This document shows, in pieces, positions 10,351-20,284 of a stretch of 64,000 bases of DNA. Each line of letters begins with the position of its first letter. Position 1 is the stretch's first letter. Where the stretch lies: NCBI RefSeq assembly GCF_038502225.1, contig NC_091341.1, positions 7,553,035-7,617,034 of the forward strand, in the 5' to 3' direction. Origin of the DNA: Cherax quadricarinatus. Its lineage: Eukaryota; Arthropoda; Malacostraca; Decapoda; Parastacidae. The translations under genes were made by a program, and so were the position numbers. The notes beneath the pieces were generated by a model. The model searched no databases. It had not been told where the DNA came from and saw only the letters and a program-made list of their open reading frames with translations.

Positions 10351-13300
10351 CCCCCTGTATCACACACACACACTCACATGTCCCCCTGTGTCACACACAC
10401 ACACACACTCACATGTCCCCCTGTGTCACACACACACTCACATGTCCCCCTGTGTCACACACACACACTCACATGTCCCCCTGTGTCACACACACACACT
10501 CACATGCCCCCCTGTGTCACACACACACACTCACATGTCCCCCTGTATCACACACACACTCACATGTCTCCCTGTGTCACACACACACTCACATGTCCCC
10601 CTGTGTCACACACATACACTCACATGTCCCCCTGTGTCACACACACACTCACATATCCCCCTGTGTCACACACACACTCACATGTCCCCCTGTGTCACAC
10701 ACACACTCACATGTCCCCCTGTGTCACACACACACTCACATGTCCTCCTGTGTCACACACACACTCACATGTCCTCCTGTGTCACACACACACTCACATG
10801 TCCCCCTGTGTCACACACACACTAACATGTCCCCCTGTGTCAAACACACACACTAACATGTCCCCCTGTGTCACACACACACACACTAACATGTCCCCCT
10901 GTGTCACACACACACACTAACATGTCCCCTTGTGTCACACACACACACATGTCCCCTTGTGTCACACACACACACACTGACATGTCCCCCTGTGTCACAC
11001 ACACACACACACTAACATGTCCCCCTGTGTCACACACACACACTAACATGTCCCCCTGTGTCACACACACACACACTCACATGTCCCCCTGTGTCACACA
11101 CACACACACACACACACAAACACTAACATGTCCCCCTGTGTCACACACACACACACTAACATGTCCCCTTGTGTCACACACACACACACTAACATGTACC
11201 CCTGTGTCACACACACACACACTAACATGTCCCCCTGTGTCACACACACACACTAACATGTCCCCCTGTGTCACACACACACACTAACATGTCCCCCTGT
11301 GTCACACACACACACACTAACATGTCCCCCTGTGTCACACACACACACACTAACATGTCCCCTTGTGTCACACACACACACAATAACATGTCCCCCTGTG
11401 TCACACACACACACACTAACATGTCCCCCTGTGTCACACACACACACACTAACATGTCCCCCTGTGTCACACACACACACACACACAAACATGTCCCCCT
11501 GTGTCACACACACACACACTAACATGTCCCCCTGTGTCACACACACACACACACACTAACATGTCCCCCTGTGTCACACACACACACACTAACATGTCCC
11601 CCTGTGTCACACACACACACACTCACATGTCCCCCTGTGTCACACACACACACACACTAACATGTCCCCCTGTGTCTCACACACACACACTATCATGTCC
11701 CCCTGTGTCACACACACACACACACTAACATGTCCCCGTGTGTCACACACACACACACTCACATGTCCCCCTGTGTCACACACACACACACACTAACATG
11801 TCCCCCTGTGTCACACACACACACTAACATGTCCCCCTGTGTCACACACACACTAACATGTCCCCCTGTGTCACACAAACACACACTAACATGTCCCCCT
11901 GTGTCACACACACACTAACATGTCCCCCTGTGTCACACACACACACACACTAACATGTCCCCTTGTGTCACACACACACACACTCACATGTCCCCCTGTG
12001 TCACACACACACACACACTAACATGTCCCCCTGTGTCACACACACACACACTAACATGTCCCCCTGTGTCACACACACACACACACTATGTCCCCCTGTG
12101 TCACACAAACACACATTAACATGTCCCCCTGTGTCACACACACACACACTAACATGTCCCCCTGTGTCACACACACACACACACACTAACATGTCCCCCT
12201 GTGTCACACACACACACTAACATGTCCCCTTGTGTCACACACACACACACTAACATGTAACCCTGTGTCACACACACACACACTAACATGTCCCCCTGTG
12301 TCACACACACACACTAACATGTCCCCCTGTGTCACACACACACACACTAACATGTCCCCCTGTGTCACACACACACACTAACATGTCCCCCTGTGTCACA
12401 CACACACTAACATGTCCCCCTGTGTCACACAAACACACACTAACATGTCCCCCTGTGTCACACACACACACACTAACATGTCCCCCTGTGTCACACACAC
12501 ACACACACTAACATGTCCCCTTGTGTCACACACACACACACAAAAATCTCTCCCTCTGTCTCACACACACACACACTAACATGTCCCCCTGTGTCACACA
12601 CACACACACTAACATGTCCCCCTGTGTCACACACACACACACACTATGTCCCCCTGTATCACACAAACACACATTAACATGTCCCCCTGTGTCACACACA
12701 CACACACTAACATGTCCCCCTGTGTCACACACACACACACACACTAACATGTCCCCCTGTGTCACACACACACACTAACATGTCCCCTTGTGTCACACAC
12801 ACACACACTAACATGTAACCCTGTGTCACACACACACACACTAACATGTCCCCCTGTGTCACACACACACACACTAACATGTCCCCCTGTGTCACACACA
12901 CACACACACACACTAACATGTCCCCCTGTGTCACACACACACACACTAACATGTCCCCCTGTGTCACACACACACACACTAACATGTCCCCTTGTGTCAC
13001 ACACACACACACTAACATGTCCCCCTGTGTCACACACACACACACTAACATGTCCCCCTGTGTCACACACACACACACACTAACATGTCCCCCTGTGTCA
13101 CACACACACACACTAACATGTCCCCCTGTGTCACACACACACACACTAACATGTCACCCTGTGTCACACACACACACACTCACATGTCCCCCTGTGTCAC
13201 ACACACACACACTAACATGTCCCCCTGTGTCACACACACACACACTAACATGTCCCCCTGTGTCACACACACACACACACTAACATTTCCCCTGTGTCAC

Positions 13301-13470
13301 ACACACACACACTCACATGTCCCCCTGTGTCACACACACACACACTAACATGTCCCCCTGTGTCACACACACACACACTAACATGTCCCCCTGTGTCACA
13401 CACACACACACACTAACATGTCCCCCTGTGTCACACACACACACACTAACATGTCCCCCTGTGTCACACA
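10318..13470 (+). repeat. CA-rich minisatellite, about 95-100 units
   Basis: The unit is ACATGTCCCCCTGTGTCA followed by a CA run of variable length, giving a unit of about 29-36 bases. Early units end in CTCACATG and later ones in CTAACATG. Open frames of Thr-His repeats (plus) and Cys-Val repeats (minus) are by-products. A single ancestral-looking unit survives in the twin block near 17692-17722. Confidence 0.95.
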
Positions 13471-13840
13471 CAAATAAACGCAAGTTTGTACCCATTCATA
13501 TATACACTCTTTCTAACGGTTGTTAAAATTATGTCCGTCTTTTCAAAATAAAATCGAAAGGTTGGATGTTTTCAAGACATCCATTGTGAAAGGTGTGAAA
13601 AGTGACTAATTTGAGACACTTGTGAGTAAGGTAAAGAAGTTTGGCTAGAAATCTTCATTAAAAAAAATTGACTAAGTTTTTCTGCATTCTAAAATTTTTA
13701 CTTCCCTAACCTCTTCAGGATTATAAAATATTTTTTCACCATCACACACATAAAACATGAACGTTTTGGGATGAAAAAAATAACAGACGGGGATATTCGA
13801 TCCCTTGACAAAAATAATTAAAGTGGTGCTTCCAGCACAC
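13471..13840 (+). repeat. Block R2, copy 1, middle part
   Basis: Aligns with 17735-18165 by eye (for example TTTTCAAGACATCCATTGTG at 13570 and 17892, and GGGGATATTCGATCC at 13790 and 18117). Copy 2 has about 60 extra bases after 17820. No coding content is seen. Confidence 0.78.
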
Positions 13841-14577
13841 TGGTCAGTACGTCTCTGTCTTACTCTGATACTGTGTTATGTTGTAATGTACTGTGATAGG
13901 TGGTGTCTCCTACACACTGGTCAGTACGTCTCTGTCTTACTCAGATACTGTGTTATGTTGTAATGTACTGTGATAGGTGGTGTCTCCTACACACTGGTCA
14001 GTACGTCTCTGTCTTACTCAGATACTGTGTTATGTTGTAATGTACTGTGATAGGTGGTGTCTCCTACACACTGGTCAGTACGTCTCTGTCTTACTCAGAT
14101 ACTGTGTTATGTTGTAATGTACTGTGATAGGTGGTGTCTCCTACACACTGGTCAGTACGTCTCTGTCTTACTCAGATACTGTGTTATGTTGTAATGTTCT
14201 GTGATAGGTGGTGTCTCCTACACACTGGTCAGTACGTCTCTGTCTTACTCAGATACTGTGTTATGTTGTAATGTACTGTGATAGGTGGTGTCTCCTACAC
14301 ACTGGTCAGTACGTCTCTGTCTTACTCAGATACTGTGTTATGTTGTAATGTACTGTGATAGGTGGTGTCTCCTACACACTGGTCAGTACGTCTCTGTCTT
14401 ACTCAGATACTGTGTTATGTTGTAATGTACTGTGATAGGTGGTGTCTCCTACACACTGGTCAGTACGTCTCTGTCTTACTCAGATACTGTGTTATGTTGT
14501 AATGTACTGTGATAGGTGGTGTCTCCTACACACTGGTCAGTACGTCTCTGTCTTACTCAGATACTGTGTTATGTTGT
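13841..14577 (+). repeat. 77-bp tandem array, 10 units
   Basis: TGGTCAGTAC starts at 13841, 13918, 13995, 14072, 14149, 14226, 14303, 14380, 14457 and 14534, an exact 77-base period with very few differences. The twin block has only one diverged unit (about 18170-18215). Confidence 0.95.
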
Positions 14578-14750
14578 CTTGTTCTGTGACGAGTGAATGT
14601 CAGTAAATATTATAAAATTATTGTAATATACAGCGATGTTTAAATGTTAGCATGTATTATACTCTGAATATTGTGGCAATGTTATTTATTTCTTTACTCT
14701 TAATGTTTTTCCCATAAAGAATACTTAATGTTAATGTTTAGGTGGAGTTT
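14578..14750 (+). repeat. Block R2, copy 1, right part
   Basis: Aligns with 18200-18360 (TGTTTAAATGT, CATGTAT, AATGTTATTT and the final TTAATGTTAATGTTTA word are shared in order). Confidence 0.75.
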
Positions 14751-14756
14751 GCGTCG

Positions 14757-14937
14757 CCAGTGAACATCGTACAGTTCACAACAGTGAACATCGTACAGTT
14801 CACAACAGTGAACATCGTACAGTTCACAACAGTGAACATCGCACAGTTCACAACAGTGAACATCGCACAGTTCACAACAGTGAACATCGTACAGTTCACT
14901 ACAGTGAACATCGCACAGTTCACAACAGTTACAACTA
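14757..14937 (+). repeat. 24-bp tandem array with internal palindrome
   Basis: About seven units of 24 bases. Each contains GTTCACAACAGTGAAC, a 6-bp inverted repeat with a 4-base loop, so the array could form a row of small hairpins. Confidence 0.9.
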
Positions 14938-15032
14938 GTAAACTACCATTTATGAATAATTTCTAACATAATTATTTTTCAGTTAGGAAAACTTTCTTAA
15001 AAGTTGCAGTTATATATTATTTAACGATAATA

Positions 15033-15408
15033 GGATGACTAGGTATGGAATATAAGGATGACCTGGTATGGAATATAAGGATGACCTGGAATGGAATATA
15101 AGGATGACCTGGAATGGAATATAAGGATGACCTGGAATGGAATATAAGGATGACCTGGAATGGAATATAAGGATGACCTGGAATGGAATATAAGGATGAC
15201 CTGGTATAGAATATAAGGATTACCTGGAATGGAATATAAGGATGACCTGGAATGGAATATAAGGATGACCTGGAATGGAATATAAGGATGACCTGGTATG
15301 GAATATAAGGATTACCTGGAATGGAATATAAGGATGACCTGGTATGGAATGTAAGGATGACCTGGTATGGAATGTAAGGATGACCTGGTATGGAATGTAA
15401 GGATGTAG
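15033..15408 (+). repeat. 23-bp tandem array, about 16 units
   Basis: Unit ATAAGGATGACCTGGAATGG plus three bases, with small variants (GGTATGG, GATTACC). Confidence 0.93.
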
Positions 15409-16585
15409 GTCACATCAAACTCAAGACACAACACTAACGAAGAAGAAAACACCTGAGCTGACCAACACAATTCGTCACAAAACTGTTTTATCCATCATAA
15501 TTTAACCTCGTGTATATACATTGTGGCAAAGAAAGAAACAAGCTGTTTGTTAATTTACCATTACTATAAGTCCCATTAACTCAAAATTTCAACTCATCTT
15601 TAACCATTAATCTTCACAACTTATCATTAACCATCTCTTACCACAACTCACTACCAACCATCCACATTATGTGAAGCAGGATTCACATGTGTCTATGCTG
15701 GTGTGAACAACATTTAGCGTCTTATGTGAATGTTTAATGAGTGTTCTACAGATCAAACTGTTCAGTACATGTTCTCTTTCTGATCAATTTATTCTTTAAA
15801 TGTTCTAACCAATATGAACGTGTTTAGCACATGTTCTTTACCAGATCGACATTGCATGTGAATAAAAGTCAAGAAAGACTTTCAACCAGCTTGAATTTCT
15901 AAAGAAAACCCTATCTTGAAGTAGGTAGTTGCTGGCTCACGAAAATCTTGTTTTAGATCAAGTAATTGTTGGGTTAACACTAACTTCCTACATTTTTACT
16001 CAAGGGTCCCTCACATTATTTTTACATGGTTACTCGTAGGTCCCTCATAACTTCCTTATATTGTTACTCACAGGTCTTTCACATTTTTCTTAAACCATCG
16101 AATGGGTTTGTTTTGTTTTCATGTTCAATTTAAACCTACATTTCATTATTGTCATCTTCGATAACAATCATAGTGTTATCTTAGGTCTACTACCTCTAGT
16201 CAAGATGTGGTCACTATGTAGATGTTTTCGAAGTCATGTGGAAAGGAAACACTAGAACAATTAACAATAATTAGAAATACAGAAGAAAGCACAGATATGT
16301 GAACACTGAACTTCGAGAGAAGAAAATTAAGTCCTTCTGTTTATTTTAAGGTTCCATTAAATGATAAGCGTTCATATATAAAAGAAAATATATAAAAAGA
16401 TTTAGATGGTAGCATATGTAAGTTTTAAAATGCTGACCAACCAAGTGGAGTACAAAACGCTGTTTTTACTGTTTTTAATGTAAATCATTGTGGTATAACT
16501 TACGGAGTGTCGTGTGTCAATTTAAGGCTACCCAGAATGTAAAATAATCACATGTCGGTTTATAAGAAATCTAAATTGTCATTAT
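15409..16585. other. AT-rich stretch, no feature recognised
   Basis: No long open frame, no tandem array and no match to other parts of the window. It may be old repeat or intergenic DNA. Confidence 0.6.
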
Positions 16586-16930
16586 AATTATTTGCGACCA
16601 CTGTCAACCTCAGAATTATCTCTGACTTACCAGACTCTTCCACGTGGAGGCCAGTGGTTCGTTTCTAAGGTCCACCCATCCATTTACTATGTTTCTGAAG
16701 TCTTCCCCAGATCCATGTGTCCAGGAGTCCATCTGTCCGAATTCAGATATGTATCCTTTCCCGCTTCCCCAAGGTATCCTCCCTTTTCCCAGGTTCATGT
16801 GTCTAGGAATCCATCCGTGGGACCCCGGATATCTCCCCTTCCTCACTTTTCTAAAGATATCTTCCAGTTTCAGTCTTCACCAGATTATGTATCCCGAAAT
16901 CAGCTCAGCCACCCCCAGTGCTTAATAAGC
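16586..16930 (+). repeat. Dispersed repeat R1, copy 1
   Basis: Starts TTTGCGACCACTGTCA and matches 34476-34880 in order. The interior repeats a loose unit built on CATGTGTCCAGGAGTCCA and a later CCTCAGATAT-type word. Open frames in it are not shared between the copies, so I do not call a gene. Confidence 0.72.
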
Positions 16931-16999
16931 AACTTAAGCGCGTTTGTGAATGTTTTATTGTGTATGGATGAGTGCTTGTGTGTTAATCTGTCTGTCCTA

Positions 17000-17352
17000 T
17001 GACAGCAAAAGACTTGACAGGAGATGCAACATTTCCCCAGTGAAAAGCAGGGGCGCCACGAGTACACTGAGACACAACACAATAAGTGTCAGGGGCCGAA
17101 GACTGTTCAACTGTCTCCCAGCATACATAAGGGGAATTACCAATAGACCCCTGGCTGTCTTTAAGAAGGTACTGGACAGGCACCTAAAGTCAGTACCTGA
17201 TCAACCGGGCTATGGTTTGTACGTCAACTTGCGTGCGGCCAGCAGTAACAGCCTAGTTGATCAAGCCCTGATCCACCACGAGGCCTGGTTTCACACCGGA
17301 CCGAGGGGGCGTTGGCCCCCGAAACTCTCTCCAGATGTACTCCAGGTCCCCC
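17000..17352 (+). pseudogene. C-terminal fragment of an E-family LINE
   Basis: Translates to the conserved end of the E/F LINE protein (SKRLDRRCNISPVKSRGATS, ISVRGRRLFNCLPAYIRGI, then LKSVPDQPGYG and ASSNSLVDQALIHHEAW), followed by the GC-rich 3' UTR with ACTCTCTCCAG. Strongly 5'-truncated and diverged from the copies at 41930 and 46484. Confidence 0.85.
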
Positions 17353-17384
17353 TCCACGAGAACTGTAATAAGCGCGTGTGCTCA

Positions 17385-17559
17385 GTGAAAATAAGTCACT
17401 TTATCTTACTTTTTTTTGGTTACACATATGTTACTATGTACGATAATTTTTGTAACAACTTTTGCATGTACCTAAGTAAACTGACATGCACATATACTTA
17501 TTTTTACACTCATTTGCGCATTTCCGCAAACGCAGCCATCATACGCATAAAACTATGCA

Positions 17560-17638
<79 letters not shown>

Positions 17639-18355
17639 GTATAAAACACATTAATCGCCTCCTACACTAATATGCATGTAATCACAAATACACACACACG
17701 TCCCCAGTATGTCACATACACATGGGGACGTATATGTGTGTACACAAATTTATACCTATTCATATATACACTCTCCCTCAGGGTTGTTAAAATTATGTTT
17801 GTCTTTTCAAAATAAATCGAAAACTTGGAGGAAGAAAAAGTCAAACTTTATGTATTTCAATATCCTGATGGAGAATGTTGGTTTTCGCGATTTTCAAGAC
17901 ATCCATTGTGAAAGTTGTGAAATGTGACTAGTGTAAGACACTTGTGAGTAAGGTAAAGAAGACACTACCATAAATTATATTATGGAAGATAAAGTTTAGC
18001 TGGAAATTATTATTAAACAATTTAACAAGTTTCTCTCTCTCCTCATATTTTCACTTTCCTCACCTCTATAAACACACACTATAAACGTTATAGGATGAAA
18101 ATAAAAACTAGCAGCTGGGGATATTCGATCCTTTGACTAAAAGGATTTAAAGTGGTCGTTCTTGCACACTGGCCAGTACGAGAGTTTGCAGATGTAATGT
18201 TCTGTGATGTGTGAATGTGAGTTAAAATATAAAATTAAATATTGTGTTGTAATGTGTTGAGATGTTTAAATGTAAACATGTATCATACAGTGAATGGTGT
18301 GCCACACAATGTTATTTCTCCAATCCTAATGTTTATGCTATAACACTTAACGTTA
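17385..18355 (+). repeat. Block R2, copy 2 (unexpanded twin)
   Basis: Same order as copy 1: left part (17385-17560), (CA)n (17562-17634), one CGTCCCCAGTATGTCACA unit (about 17698), middle part (17735-18165), one diverged 77-bp-type unit, and right part (to 18355). Total about 970 bases against about 5.7 kb for copy 1. Confidence 0.8.
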
Positions 18356-18950
18356 ATGTTTTTTTTTATTAACACATCGGCCGATTCCCACCAAGGCAGG
18401 GTGGCCAGAAAAAGAAAAACTTTCACCATCATTCACTCCATCACTGTCTTGCCAGAAGGGTGCTTTACACTACAGTTTTTAAACTGCAACATTAACACCC
18501 CTCCTTCAGAGTGCAGGCACTGTACTTCCCATCTCCAGGATTCAAGTCCGGCCTGCCGGTTTCCCTGAATCCCTTCATAAATGTTACTTTGCTCACACTC
18601 CAACAGCACGTCAAATATTAAAAACCATTTGTCTCCATTCACTTCTATCAAATACGCTCACGCATGCTAGCTGGAAGTCCAAGCTCCTAGCACACAAAAC
18701 CTCCTTTACCCCCTCCCTCCAACCTTTCCTAGGCAGACCCCTACCCCGCCTTCCCTCCACTACAGATTGATACACTCTTGAAGTCATCCTGTTTCGTTCC
18801 ATTCTCTCTACATGTCCGAACCACCTCAACAACCCTTCCTCAGCCCTCTGGACGACAGTTTTGCAATCCCGTACCTCCTCCTGCATTATATTCACAGCAC
18901 ATATTGCCCTCAGACACGACATCTCCACTGCATCTGTGATCCTCAGTTCC
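18356..18950 (-). mobile_element. LINE X, antisense 5'-truncated copy
   Basis: Begins with the complement of the X tail (T run at 18359-18367, then 18370-18600) and continues into the C-terminal RT region. A diverged subfamily compared with 1-2112. Confidence 0.82.
18611..18940 (-). pseudogene. C-terminal RT fragment of LINE X
   Basis: Contains VEMSCLRAICAVNIM, RWFGHVERMERNRMT and GRRGRGLPRKGWREGVKEVL, the same order as residues about 320-425 of the copy at 475-1767. The open frame runs on to 19009 only because the neighbouring Penelope-like DNA lacks stops there. Confidence 0.82.
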
Positions 18951-18957
18951 TTCCAGC

Positions 18958-19571
18958 AGAAATTTCCACTCTTCATAATTCGTTTTCCCGTCTTGGCTAC
19001 CCTTCTCATTTCATAGACTCTGCCCTCTCACGTGCTAAACGTAATTTCTTCTCTCCCCAACTCTCTACTCCTGGGAACTCTTCTATCCTCTGCCTTCCCT
19101 ACATTTCCGGTCTTTCTAATATCAACAATTCTCTCCTTCCCTTAGACATCAAGCTTACCTTCCGCCAGACTAACACTCTTCGCACTAATCTCGTTCATAC
19201 CTCTCCTTCCTCTACAGATGTTCCTGGTGTCTACTCTATTTCTTGCTCCTCCTGTCCTCTTCAATACTTCGGAGAAACTGGTCGATCTCTTTCTGACAGA
19301 CTTAGAGAGCACAAAAATAGTGTTAGGCTTGCCGACACTAACAATGCTCTTTTCTGTCACGTCAGAGATCATAGCCATCCTATTGACTGGTCTTCTGCTA
19401 AAACTGTCTTCCCTACTTCCAACTTTGAACAGTCGCTGTCTAGTTGAATCCTCTCTAATACACAACTTTCCTTGTATGAATCTTAGCCCTGGCTTCGTCT
19501 CTGTAGATACCTTCCTCTCCCACTACATTGTAAAATGCTCCAAACTTCAGAACACCCGTGACTTAACCTGA
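18958..19571 (+). pseudogene. Penelope RT end plus GIY-YIG endonuclease, frameshifted
   Basis: Frame 2 reads FSRLGYPSHFIDSALSRAK (end of the RT thumb, about 18985-19040) and then the nuclease: GVY at 19226-19234 and YFG at 19265-19273 stand for GIY and YIG. RSLSDRLREHK supplies the usual conserved Arg, and CHVRDHSHPIDW follows. At about 19430-19445 the frame ends and the conserved tail (VESSLIHNFPCMNLSPGFV, then SVDTFLSHYI) continues in frame 3 to 19571. I infer a one-base shift. The nuclease motifs look intact. Confidence 0.85.
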
Positions 19572-19830
19572 TTCCTCATTTTTTCTTTTTCTTTTTCTTC
19601 TTCTCCTTCTTCCCCTTTCATCTTTCCTTTTTCTCCTCTGGGTTGTCTTTCTCTCTTCTGTCTCGTGTTTCTGTTCCTTCTTCATTTATTTCACCACTTC
19701 CCCTTTCACGCACCTCTGTGCGATTGCTCTCCCTCAGTGGGCACCTAGCTCCCTTGCAGTGCTCCCCTTCCTTTGTATTTGACTGGTTCGTCCTCCTTAT
19801 TCCCCACTTCTACCTACTACTACTACTACT

Positions 19831-19985
19831 GATGAAATTAAGACACATGTGCGGCGTCTGGGTGTCTTTGTTGTGGACGTTCCGCCATCCAGTGGTTGGC
19901 TGGATGGCGAAACGTCTACGATAGAGATGCCCAGGTGTTGCGCATGTGTCTTAATTTCATCTTGTCGGTATTATATACCATTCTT
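19831..19985 (+). mobile_element. Small palindromic element with one-sided hairpin tail
   Basis: Arms 19831-19895 and 19897-19961 are imperfect reverse complements. The right arm carries GGATGGC-GAAACGTC, the 3' half of a hammerhead. The tail has GGTATTATATACC (19967-19979). It lies in an ACT microsatellite that continues on both sides, so a target duplication cannot be told from the repeat. Same layout as 8062-8420 and the reverse of 33369-33571. Confidence 0.68.
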
Positions 19986-19986
19986 G

Positions 19987-20017
<31 letters not shown>

Positions 20018-20065
20018 TCTTCCTGCCTATATATAGCCGTCCTGCTCCACTTCCGGTTCGTGTGA

Positions 20066-20098
20066 CTTTGTAATTGGTCCAAGTCGGACCGAAACGTC
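20066..20098 (+). ncRNA. Hammerhead-like remnant at the Penelope 3' end
   Basis: A GGTCC-AAGTC-GGACC stem is followed directly by GAAACGTC. This fits stem II, the GAAA core, the ACGU stem III and a C at the cleavage site. The CUGANGA half of the core is not recognisable upstream. Probably degenerate or a variant. Confidence 0.4.
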
Positions 20099-20284
20099 GT
20101 CGTAAGCTTCTCTCTTTTATGTGCGGGTTATTTGTGTATCGTTCCAGTCACGGTATTGTGCCTTTTTTTGTTATTGTTAAGTAGTTACAGTTAGTTAATT
20201 ACCATATAATTATCATATAACAAAGACGATTAGGTTTAGCCAGTAAACAAGTGTAATAATTCTCAGATAGCCATTATTGCAATG

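Larger units (their letters stand above)
18958..20165 (+). mobile_element. Penelope-like element, 3' part
   Basis: Holds the end of a reverse transcriptase, a GIY-YIG endonuclease domain and a pyrimidine-rich 3' region (19571-19830). It ends in a segment with a GGTCC/GGACC stem followed by GAAACGTCGTC (20074-20096). RT plus GIY-YIG is the defining make-up of Penelope-like elements, and hammerheads at their ends are known. A smaller palindromic element sits inside it at 19831-19985. Confidence 0.82.

Noticed and set aside
10313..13526. His/Thr-rich and Cys/Val-rich frames
   Set aside because: By-products of the CA-rich minisatellite.
16592..17002. 136-residue frame
   Set aside because: Lies in dispersed repeat R1 and is not conserved in the second copy.
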